Assembly (NCBI GenBank): GCA_016840965.1
Contig: JAEORI010000099.1
Location: 1 to 15,731 of the forward strand
DNA: 15,731 nucleotides
Direction of reading: 5' to 3'
From: Candidatus Thorarchaeota archaeon
GTDB taxonomy: Archaea > Asgardarchaeota > Thorarchaeia > Thorarchaeales > Thorarchaeaceae
Both the position numbers and the translations under genes were made by a program. The notes beneath the pieces were generated by a model. The model searched no databases and was not told where the DNA came from. It worked only from the letters and a program-made list of their open reading frames with translations. Positions 5,711 to 15,400 of this stretch are shown here, piece by piece. How positions within the stretch are numbered: the first letter of the stretch is position 1; each line of letters starts with the position of its first letter.

Positions 5711-7596
5711 TCTCTCGAAAAGATTGGTTGTTTGGATATAAGCTTTGGAAGAAGCAGCTGCTGTTTCGGTGCGAAACTAGTTTTATCATCAATCTCTTTG
5801 GCTAGTTCCTGAATACTCATTTTGACTTGGTCTTTCAATTCGCGTCGTCGTATGACTAGCTCTCCACTTTCTTTCTCTTTTGCTCCCACAACGCAGATGA
5901 AAGGAATCCAAAGCTTCTCAGCACTCCGAACCTTCTTTCCAACTGTCTGAGAACGATCGTCAATCTCATATCGAACTCCATATGTGTCAAGTATTTTTCC
6001 CAATTCTGCGCAATATTCTATGTAACTATCATCAACTGGAGCAAAACGCACTTGTACAGGAGTCATCCAGAGAGGGAGATGAGGTACCTTTCCAGCTAGT
6101 TTCTGCTTATGAGCGTGTTCCAATACTCCATAGAGTACTCGCTCAATTGATCCAGATGGAGAGGTGTGTAGAATCAATGGGTATTTCTCTTTTCCATCTT
6201 CATCTACATATTTTATGTTAAACCGTTCACTATTCTCAACATCGATTTGGACAGTACCCAAACAGGCGGCCTTCTTCTGCTCATCGACTACATTCCATTC
6301 GCCCTTGAAAATAAAGTAGGCCTATCGTTGGTCAAAAATCTCAAGCATGACTGGTTTCCCAATTCGATTTACAACCTTCAGGACAAACTCTTTATTTTCC
6401 TCATAGAAGGACCTGAGAATTCTAAATGAAACCTCGTAAGAAACCTCAAACTCAGCATGGATTTTTTCAATAAATTCAAGCTGACGTAGGACTGCTTCTT
6501 TTGCTCCTTCTTCATCAGCAACGATTTCATGGATATCAGGCATGGTGAAAACGCGAGGCCGACGCATGCCAGCAAGTTCTCCACTTTGCTCTCGTCTAAA
6601 TGATGGTGCAATCTCGAATAGTTTCAAGGGAAGTTGCTTGTAGGACACATGAGCTTGTGAAATGAGCAGGAACTGTCCAAAGCATGCACTGAATCGAGCA
6701 AAGAAGTCTCGGTCACCAGAACGCACAACATACTGGCGAGATGGAAACCTTTGGAGATATGACTTCAATGAAGGGTGTTGATAGTCATAAATAAGTGGAG
6801 TTTGGAGTACATGGGCTCCATAATCAACCATTTCAGCTATTACCCGTTCCTCAATCGCTTTCTTAAGGGTCAGTCCACGAGGAGGCCAACGAAAATTACC
6901 AGCATCTGATCCTGGTTCATAATCAACAAGTTCTAGTTGCTTCATTAGCTCTATGTGCGCAGGAGGTTCTTGTGCAGTCCTATCTTTTGCTGTTTCATAT
7001 TGCATATAGAGTTCTAATTCCTTATACTTACTGTAGTTGAAATCCTTGATAGGAGTTAAGTTCCCACCAGGTTCCATGATCAAGAAGGTCGAAGTAGATT
7101 TTTCCTCTGCAACTATTGCAGTAAGGTCCTCAGCTTCTGTAACATCAACATCTGCAGCTTTGGCAATTTCCTTTGAGATATCCAAAACTTTGGAGCGTTC
7201 AGCGAGTGGATGTCCTTTGCAGTGAATCTCGAATGCCTTGTACCAACCAAATGGTACTCTCACTACGTCATATCCTCGCTCTTTGAGGTCTTTTTCAACA
7301 GTCTTGAGAAGTTTCAAACCGACACTTGGTTTTGATGGATTCTCAGTCAAGTGTACCCAAGGATAAACAATAATCTTCTCTTCTTTGACCTCATCAGCTG
7401 CAGTAGCAATCATATCAGCAGTCGCTTTTGCAGCAGCTTGAATATTGTGAGCATCTGTTGTTTCAGCAGCGATGAAATTAACTAAGCAGGAATCTTCAGT
7501 CTTGTAGATTTTCTCCTTGACTTCCTCTGCATTCTTTAACGCTTTTCTCTTGGCTTCGTACGAAAAGCCATCGCTGTGTATCTGTAGCATTCTCAC
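5704..7596 (-). CDS. thrS: Threonyl-tRNA synthetase, archaeal type, with one in-frame TAG
   Basis: Charges tRNA-Thr with threonine in the cytoplasm. The frame gives 630 positions including one amber codon (425), the usual length for archaeal ThrRS. Residues 1 to about 145 are the archaeal D-aminoacyl-deacylase-like editing domain (MLQIHSD, YPWVHL, PFGWYKAFEIHCKGHPLAE). The class II catalytic core follows, with motif 2 around FEIAPSFRREQSGELAGMRRPRVF (about 327-350), motif 3 at GSIERV (482-487, R486), and the three expected zinc ligands C305, H356 and H477. The last 120 residues are the anticodon-binding domain (LPLWMTPVQVRF onward). The TAG interrupts the core between motifs 2 and 3, yet the reading frame continues without a shift through EIFDQR-amber-AYFIFKGEWNVVDEQ into TVQIDVENSERF, all conserved family sequence. 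Two separate proteins would each be non-functional, so I annotate one gene. A TTG at 6261 could start the 3' half but would lack half the active site. Confidence 0.88.
6322..6324 (-). other. In-frame amber codon (TAG) within threonyl-tRNA synthetase
   Basis: The minus strand reads GAC CAA CGA TAG GCC TAC TTT. In archaeal relatives, as I recall them, the segment runs like R-Y-x-Y-F-V-x-K, so the amber probably sits at an aromatic position. TAG is one base from the Tyr codons TAT and TAC. Frame and homology are continuous on both sides, so no indel is needed. Possible meanings are pyrrolysine or other amber decoding, a real nonsense mutation in this strain, or a single-base sequencing or assembly error. 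Confidence 0.9.
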
Positions 7597-7796
7597 TATG
7601 AAAACCTCGTCAGTCTAAGTCGTATCCTATTTCTCACTTAAGCTTGATGTAAAGAACCTCTGGTCTGTCGAAAATTCGAAATCGAGTATTTGTAGGTCAG
7701 CTGTCCACCTCGCTTAATGAAAGTGAAGTGCTTCTAGATTGTCAAAGTAATGCTTTACCCGTAGCCTTATTAACAAATTAACTATATTTAATAATT
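7597..7796. promoter_or_regulatory. Divergent promoter region between thrS and the flavoprotein gene
   Basis: This 200-bp gap must hold promoters for both directions. The 3' end is strongly AT-rich (TTATTAACAAATTAACTATATTTAATAATT up to the ATG at 7797). The TTATTAAC near 7768-7775 has the right distance for a leaderless start at 7797, whereas TATATTTAAT at 7783-7792 is too close. There is no Shine-Dalgarno before either start. A small inverted repeat TCGAA-AA-TTCGA lies near 7669-7680. No RNA gene is visible. Confidence 0.35.
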
Positions 7797-9233
7797 ATGA
7801 GAGAATATGACCTCATTGTTATTGGCTCAGGTGCGGGAATGAACATTGTATCTAGAGCTTACGAGCAAGGACTCAAAGTTGCAGTCATCGAGAATGGGCC
7901 CATGGGGGGAACTTGTCTAAATAGAGGCTGTATCCCAACGAAGATACTGACCTATATAGCCGACATCATTACTCAAACAGAACATTTGGGAGAACTAGGT
8001 GTAAAGATTAACATCGAAAAAATAGATTATCCGTGGATTATGAAGCGTATGAGGGATGAGGTCGATGGTGATAGTAGAATGCAAGGACAATCCGTCGAAG
8101 CAGCCAAAGGAATTGATTGGTACAAAGGGATAGGAGCATTTGTGGATGATTATACTCTTGAAATCGGTGAAGAGAGGATTAGATCACCCAACATAATTAT
8201 TGCAGCGGGATCGAGACCATTAATACCTAATATCAAGGGTTTCGATAAGACTCAATATCTCACAAATGATGAAGCACTACATCTTATGGAGCAACCCAAA
8301 TCTATGCTTATTATGGGAGGAGGCTACATCGCTGTAGAATTTGGTCATTTCTTTTCAGCTGTGGGCACAGAAGTGACAATTATAGGACGTAACGAATACC
8401 TTGTGAAGAATGAAGATTCTGATGTTTCTGAGATTCTAAAGCAGGAACTTTCGAAGAGGATGCATGTTCATACCAATCATGAGGTCATCGAAGTAAAGGA
8501 AGAGAATGGCGAGAAAGTAGTTATTGCTTTAAATCGTGAATCTGGAGTCAAGACTGAGTTCAGAGGTGAAACATTACTTGTTGCGGCAGGTAGACGTTCA
8601 AATGCAGACTTATTCAAACCAGAGAAAACAGGTGTAAAAGTTGACAAGAATGGATGGGTTATTGTAGACGAATATTTCAGAACAAGCAAAAGAGGCATTT
8701 GGTCATTTGGAGATGCAATCGGACGCTACCAATTCAGGCATGTGGCAAACGATGAGTCTCAAATAGTTTGGTATAACTTGGTCCAAACATTAAATGCCCA
8801 ACACAAGCATTCCAAGCCAGAATTGATGACAATGGATTATCATGCAATTCCTAGAGCTGTTTTTTCATTTCCTCCTATTGCCACTGTTGGGATGACGCTT
8901 TATGAAGCGAAGGAATCAGAGTATAAGTTGTTGGTTGGCCAAGCAGACTATTCTATTGCTGCAAAAGGATTTGCCATGGGAAATCCTGCATCCTTAGTTC
9001 GAGTGATTGTTGATGCAGACACTGAAAAGATACTTGGGGCGACAATAATTGGTCCTTATGCTCCAATCTTGATACAAGAGATAATCAATCTCATGTACAC
9101 TCACGATGGGACATATCAACCGATGTTTCAAGCAATGCATATTCATCCTGCGCTGTCTGAGGTTGTTCAGCGCACATTTGGAAGATTAACGCCAATCGAT
9201 GGTGAACATGTCCACCATCATCATCACAGTTAA
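7797..9233 (+). CDS. FAD-dependent disulfide oxidoreductase (dihydrolipoamide dehydrogenase / mycothione reductase-like)
   Basis: A 478-residue class I pyridine nucleotide-disulfide oxidoreductase. It has an FAD-binding GSGAG (10-14), the redox-active disulfide C40-LNRG-C45 within GGTCLNRGCIPTK, the NAD(P)-binding GGGYIAVEF (174-182), the second FAD motif WSFGDAIGR (302-310), and the C-terminal dimer interface with the catalytic pair H450/E455 in HIHPALSEVV. The enzyme would shuttle electrons between NAD(P)H and a disulfide. The GGTCLNxGCIPTK and HPALxEVV patterns look closer to mycothione reductase than to E. coli lipoamide dehydrogenase, but neither substrate is shown by the context: no E2/E3 complex genes and no thiol-biosynthesis genes are present. 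The protein ends GEHVHHHHHS, a natural histidine tail. The ATG at 7797 lies directly before the FAD motif, so no other start is possible. No Shine-Dalgarno is visible, so a leaderless message is likely. It ends in TAA. Confidence 0.9.
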   Translation: MREYDLIVIGSGAGMNIVSRAYEQGLKVAVIENGPMGGTCLNRGCIPTKILTYIADIITQTEHLGELGVKINIEKIDYPWIMKRMRDEVDGDSRMQGQSVEAAKGIDWYKGIGAFVDDYTLEIGEERIRSPNIIIAAGSRPLIPNIKGFDKTQYLTNDEALHLMEQPKSMLIMGGGYIAVEFGHFFSAVGTEVTIIGRNEYLVKNEDSDVSEILKQELSKRMHVHTNHEVIEVKEENGEKVVIALNRESGVKTEFRGETLLVAAGRRSNADLFKPEKTGVKVDKNGWVIVDEYFRTSKRGIWSFGDAIGRYQFRHVANDESQIVWYNLVQTLNAQHKHSKPELMTMDYHAIPRAVFSFPPIATVGMTLYEAKESEYKLLVGQADYSIAAKGFAMGNPASLVRVIVDADTEKILGATIIGPYAPILIQEIINLMYTHDGTYQPMFQAMHIHPALSEVVQRTFGRLTPIDGEHVHHHHHS

Positions 9234-9490
9234 GGATTGTAGCAACAAGGCACTATTTCAATCAAAAAAACAATTGATAGTTCAATATTTCCACTGCAAT
9301 TTCGAGGTGCAGCAGAAGTAATATATCGGTTTGACTATACTAAATGCTAGTTCGCTGGGCGGCCGAGGAGAGAAAGGAAGCTAGCGCGCGCTTATGAATT
9401 TCAAATGCAAGACGCAATTGCAATTGCCACCATTCTAGACATGGTTTTGAATTCCCTTTCTCACTCTGGACGTCTATAGAGGAGGAGCAC
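9234..9490. other. Intergenic region upstream of the giant surface-protein gene
   Basis: It holds the presumed promoter of the giant gene. AATATATCG near 9320-9328 is a TATA-like candidate, which would imply a leader of over 100 bases. A GC-rich patch (about 9354-9394) stands out from the AT-rich surroundings and contains only very short open frames (17 codons from 9344; 23 or so codons from 9405 in another frame). I see no terminator of normal form after 9233 and no RNA gene. Confidence 0.35.
9479..9487 (+). promoter_or_regulatory. Strong Shine-Dalgarno GAGGAGGAG for the giant gene
   Basis: GGAGG at 9481-9485 is five bases before the ATG at 9491 (eleven before a second in-frame ATG at 9497). 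This is the strongest ribosome-binding site in the window and fixes the start. The upstream frame has no other start codon before a TGA at 9395. Confidence 0.75.
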
Positions 9491-12400
9491 ATGCATATGA
9501 ACCGGAGACTGCTGAAGATACAACTAGTTTCTGCTATTTTTATCACTATGATGCTTGTTGGATTTATCCCGCAAGTTGTTTGGGCTGGCGAGATGATGCA
9601 GGAAGAAGAGCCGATATTTCAAGACCCCTTAGCAAAGTATGAGATTGATCCTGTATACATCTTCTATGACCCAACAAATACATTGTTGAGAACAATAGCA
9701 GAGAATGTTCACCAAGTTCTTGCATTTCGGCTTGAACACATAGAAATGGTGTCAATCTACGAGTGGACCAAACTGCAATATGAGTTGTTAGCGGAACCAT
9801 GGATTGCCATCTACGCACTCAGCTCTGACCTGAGGAGCGTTCATTTTAATGATTTTAATGTTACTTGGGGTGAATTCTATGGCCTATTGGCAGAACATGA
9901 CAAAACACAACATATTGTAGGAATGGGCAATACTTTAAGCTTAGAACAATTCCTTGGCGAAACAGACACAAACATCCGCACAAGCCAAGCAGAACAGGTA
10001 GATGGTCTACTTCTTGCCTTCTATGACATGTGGACAATCCATGAAGCTGTTTCAACTAGAGCTCATATCAGTAGTGACTATGAGAATGCTGCTGGAGATC
10101 TACGAACCATTGCTTTGAAGATCTATGGTGACAACTTTGGCACATTCTTTGAGCGGGCCATTGAACCAATCGATGCAGTCGGAGAGATGGATAAGGATGA
10201 CCTAAATAGAAGAACTGAGGCGATGTGGGAGAGGCATGCACCAACCATAGAACCAACATACTACCAAATGAGTGAAGATGGAAGGTTGACAGAGCTTGAT
10301 GATGAAGAGCTTCCAGAAGACTTCTCACCCGCAATTAAGATAACCACAGCTTCTGAAGTATCTTCCAGCGATTATATTCTTGGAGAGATTCCTCTACTTT
10401 CAGCGCTTCAGGGACCTATAGGTGAGATAATCGATGTTCTTTTGAGTGTCCTAGGTGACTCCGGTTCGACTGTTATTTCAATACCTACGGACCTTATCGA
10501 GACCATCAAAGGTTTGTTCGAAGTTCTTGAACCAATAATCGGAATTGTGAAGGATTTCGATCTCGAGTCCCCTCTAAAATCAATCATACAAGCCATAGCG
10601 AACGAGTTCCCATTCATGGCTGAATTCAAGGATTACTTGAATACTATATTGAAAGCTCTCTTCAACTTCAGGGGTGATCTGGAGAGCATTTTGGGAATAG
10701 TTGGAGAGCTCATTTCTGTACTCCTGCCTGATTCTGTTCCACAGATAGCTAAGGATTTCATCGGTCAGATTCTTGGAACTGAGAATGGTCTGTGGGATAT
10801 CATCAGTCAAGTTGTCTCTGAGGGTAAAGGTGTATTCGATACTATATTCAGTTTCTTCACAAAGAATACGCTTCAAGCATTTCTGAACAAGACTCTTGCT
10901 GCAACGCTCGGAATGACTTCTGGGCAGGTTTCAACTCTTCTCCCACGTGTAATCAGTTTTGTTGAGGCTACAGTGGATTTCCTTACAGGCAAGGACTTTG
11001 TGAAATTTATTGAAACCATTGGAACTGATCTCTTGGGGTCAATACTCTCAGTCACCGGGTTGAGCGATGCTGTCGATAAGGTAATGTCTATCGTAAAGAT
11101 GGGGATGTCTGCCTTCAAACTACTCGATGAGTTTGATACAACATCTTTCCTACAGTTTGGAGTTGAGATGCTGAATGAGATAGTTGGACCGTCGAACATC
11201 CCAGATGGTGCTGAAGACCTAGCAAAGCAGATGATGGCAGTAATCAAATCATTCCAAGAAGGCGCATTTAGCGATGTCAATGGTTTCAAGTCTCAGATTT
11301 CGACCATCCTTGATTCAGCAACAAGTGGAGTTACCCAGGCTATCAAGGATGTCATACGTGACACTATGACAATGCTAACTGGATTCTTCAACGGAGCCTT
11401 TGACAAGAATCAACTACCTGACCTATTCGAGATTGCTGCGGATTTGATAAACGAAATAATGGGCGGCGGTGAAGCAGCACAGGTCATTGATGCACTTAAT
11501 AGCGCTGTGAAGCCACTCATGGGTCTTATCGCCCTTATTTCTGACAATGATGCTTTGAAGAACATGATTAGCAAGACTGTCAGTAATTTTGTTTCAGAGC
11601 TGAGCAATGCTCCGACCATGATCAAAAATGTCCTATCCTTCTTAGATGTTGAGGACGTCATGAGTGGATTACCAGGCTCAGAAGATGTCTTGGATACTGC
11701 TGGCCAGATTGTTGGCGGTATTATAACGATGATCCAAGGCATCAAGGGCCAGTCATTTCAAGGCATAATGCAGTCAGTTCTAATGGCAGCTGGTTCTCTG
11801 ATTGGAACGTTACCATCATTTGACGATGTCCCAATAGATGCTTTTCTAAAACTTCTCCAATCATTCTTCCCAGATGCTTTTGGTCTTAGTAAAGAGGATA
11901 TGCCAAGCTCTACAGAAGTTATTAGCGAAATACTTGGTTATGCAGAAGGACTCCTTGGAAGTGGTTTCGATGAAACTATGCTCGAAGACACTCTCGAGTT
12001 CTTTATGGACATCAAGGATATCTTCACAAATGGTGTGAAGTGGCTCCTTGGAAAGGTCTTCGACTGGTTGAGCGGACTCATCAATCCTGTCCTTGATGAT
12101 ATTGAAAGTACAATTGAGGGGTTATTCGCTGGGCTGGATGATTTACTGGGATTCTCAGGTAAGTTTCCAATTGGTCTTGGCGACTGGTCCCTCTTCGACC
12201 TAGAGTATGCATTAGGAATCAAAGCCAATTTCGCTATTGATCTAAACCCAATTTTCGATATGATTGTTAGCATGATTTTCGATGCTCGCGAGGTCTTCTC
12301 TACAGATAATATTGGAGACTTCTTCAAGACAATCCTAAGTTTCTTTGAGATATCGCCGCAGTTCTATGCTGAGCTTGGTATTGGCGGTTTCGACACCGAG

Positions 12401-15400
12401 AAGAACGCCCTCATGAAGACTATGCTTACATCCCTTGGTCTCAAGCTCTCCTTCGAAGGTTCCGCGAGATTCGTCGTGAATCTTTTCACTTTTAGAGGCG
12501 GCATGTTCGAGTGGGACAATTTCTTCAAGATTGTTGAGTGGAGTCTTCACATTAAGATCCACATTGGGAAAGTGTTCACGCTTCTTGATTTTCTCACTGC
12601 TGGAGTCGGCGGTGGTGCGCTAAATGCGGTTGCTGAATTCCTAGGCTTAGATATGATCACGATTGAGATATACTTCGAGATCGCCCTCGACATCGTTAAG
12701 AAAGCAGCCACTGCAGTCGCTCCCGAAGTATCCAGTATGACTATCACCATCATATTCGGGCTCTCTTTGCATATTCCAATAGAGCTGATAATTGTGGCTA
12801 TAACCTTAGATGGAACGCTGGAGATTATACTGACGTTCTTCCAAGACTTTGCGGACCCAGCGCCAATGAAAATAACATTGCGGCTGATATTTACTCTCAA
12901 AGTCAAGTTCCGGTTCCTGTTCTTCAGTGACTCAGCCACATTCACCTGGGAGCCGGGTGGTCCATGGGACCTCTCACCCAATAAAGGTGAGACTGAGTAT
13001 AATGAGTCTGGAGTTGGATTCGACACGGACGGAGATGGGCTCGGCGACTCGTTTGAAGATGAAACACCCGGGCTGGACAAGAATAAGGCGGACACAGATG
13101 ATGATGGAGCAAACGATAAACTGGAGTTCCAGACCATGGGAACGGACCCAGCCAATCCTGACAGCGATGGAGATGGTCTCCTAGATGGCCGCGAGTGGGA
13201 CCTTGGGACCAACCCAATGAGAGAAGACACCGATTGGGATGATGTGGACGATTACAAAGAAGTGGAGGTTTATGGCACTAATCCTCTCGAACAAGACACT
13301 GATGGAGATGGACTTACTGATGCATATGAGATTTATACCAAACTAGACATCTCCAACGTAACACCAACCGTCACAGAGGTCATTATTGGAGGAGAGTCAT
13401 TCAACGATCATACTGACCCTCTGAATCCTGACACAGATGGAGATGGGCTTTTAGATGGTGATGAGGGGCCAATGGGAGCCTTTTACGGAGACCCTTCACT
13501 CTACAACGCCACTGAAGACTCAAGCACAGAAAGTGGTTGGGCAATGGATCCGAACCCCCTCTTCTTCAATGGCGGCTTTACGCATCCACTAGATGCTGAC
13601 ACTGATGATGACTCAGCATTGCAACTGTACAATGGTGTTGTCGATTCTCAGGCATATCTATTCCTTAAGGACATGAACGATGGTGCAGAGGTCGCAGGAT
13701 TCTGGATCATCATCTATGATGAGGAAGGAGAACCTGAGAACAAGCATGTGTTCACTAATCCATGTAACCCAGACACTGATGGAGACACAGGTGTCACCGA
13801 TCGGACACCTCAACCAGGAATGTGGCTCAATAGCGACGGGTATGAACTTGCCCAGACACCGCCCACGGATCCGACTGACGGTGACTCTGATGATGATGGA
13901 ATTTTGGATGGTCTAGAGGGAGTCTTAAACCCGTACAGCAATCACACGAATCCAAATGATGCTGATACCGATGACGATGGACTATTCGACCTCCAGGAGA
14001 TTCTCCTAGGTGCTGACCCTCGGAAACAGGACACAGATGGTGACATGATTTCTGACGGTGATGAGTTCTACACCTTCTTCACCAATCCCAATGTCTGGGA
14101 CTCTGATTTCGATGGACTAGGAGACGGTGAAGAGGTCTACTTCTGGCACACCAATCCTCTCACAGATGATAGCGATGGAGATATGATATTCGATGGTATT
14201 GAGGTGCTCATATATGGCTCGGACCCAATGGATGAAGATTCTGATAATGATGGATTAACTGACTATGAGGAAATCTTCGTCTATTACACCGACCCGTTCG
14301 ATTACGACACTGATGATGACCTCTTGTCTGATGGCGAAGAGATTGAGGTCTACAACTGCGACCCCCTTTCATGGGATACTGACCGTGACTCAATAACAGA
14401 ACCAAATGAGTTTGGTGAGATGACCTTCCCACTGAGCGACTATCAAGAGGCTAAAGGCTTCTACATCTACAAGATGGATGAGTCCGGTGTCATGTATCAG
14501 GAATGGGTGTTCACAAACATCACTCAAGCAGATACGGATGAAGATGGTCTCAGTGATGCAATGGAACTATATCTCGCTTCTGGGAAGGTTCCCTGGCTTG
14601 ATCCCATTCCACTTGATCCTACGAACAAGGACACCGACCACGACTTTATTCCTGATGGAACTGAGATGGCGATAGAGAATGTTTCAGGACTCATTTATCC
14701 ATACAGAGCTATGACACTTGTCTTCAGGTACAATACATCTCCTGTTGACCGAGACACTGACGATGACTTGCTAATTGACTACCAGGAAGTCCTGGTGTTC
14801 AACACAAATCCTGCAGACAATGACACTGATAATGATACCATCACGGACTGGTGGGAGACTTGGGTATACAATACCTCAGCATTGTACAATGATACAGATG
14901 GCGATGAGCTCTACGACAATGAAGAAACGCTCGTAGAGGTCTGGCCGTATGGTCCATGGCCGCCATCTAATTGGTCCATAGGGATGGGCACTGAGGAGAT
15001 GCTAGCGGTAACTGGAGCGTCTTCATTTGCCCTGGCTGAAGAGTCTCCAATATTGCAGTATGTCCCTGCACAAGCCATCTACGGAACTCTAGCGACGGAT
15101 CCGGACTGCGATGACGACTGGTTACCAGATGGTGCAGAAGTTAATTTCTACCATACGAACCCACTAGATGACGATTCGGATAATGATGGGACGCCAGACA
15201 CTCTCGAATTTGATACAGACTTCGACGGACTTGAGGACGGCCTCGAGTTTAAACTGAAACTCTATAGAACTGGTGGAGGTATCTTGGACCAAGACTCAGA
15301 TGGTGATGGTGTGTCTGATGGTGCAGAATACTACATCTATGGAACTGACCCCGCATCAGTAGATACTGACGGAGATGGCTACCCAGATGGGTTAGAGATA

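Noticed and set aside
5704..6261. Separate gene for the 3' part of threonyl-tRNA synthetase starting at a TTG
   Set aside because: Same frame as the upstream part, with conserved ThrRS sequence continuing between the TAG and the TTG. A protein from here would lack most of the catalytic core, and there is no ribosome-binding site.
5704..7596. Frameshift as explanation for the two thrS open frames
   Set aside because: Both halves are in the same frame; only a single TAG codon separates them.
7660..7690. Possible tRNA T-loop (TTCGAAATC)
   Set aside because: The flanking bases do not form a five-pair arm, and no acceptor or anticodon stem can be drawn around it.
3327..9233. Mycothiol-type thiol system from the tandem GNAT protein and the mycothione-reductase-like flavoprotein
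   Set aside because: The two genes are 3.5 kb apart on opposite strands, no other mycothiol-synthesis genes are present, and both family resemblances are generic.
9207..9500. Vector contamination, suggested by the histidine tail followed by several six-base restriction-type palindromes
   Set aside because: The flanking genes are intact and native-looking, no vector or tag-linker sequence is recognisable, and the palindromes are scattered without polylinker spacing.
12547..13230. 227-codon minus-strand open frame rich in Ser and Pro
   Set aside because: Antisense to the giant surface protein; its Ser/Pro-rich composition is what the reverse complement of Asp/Gly-rich repeat coding gives.
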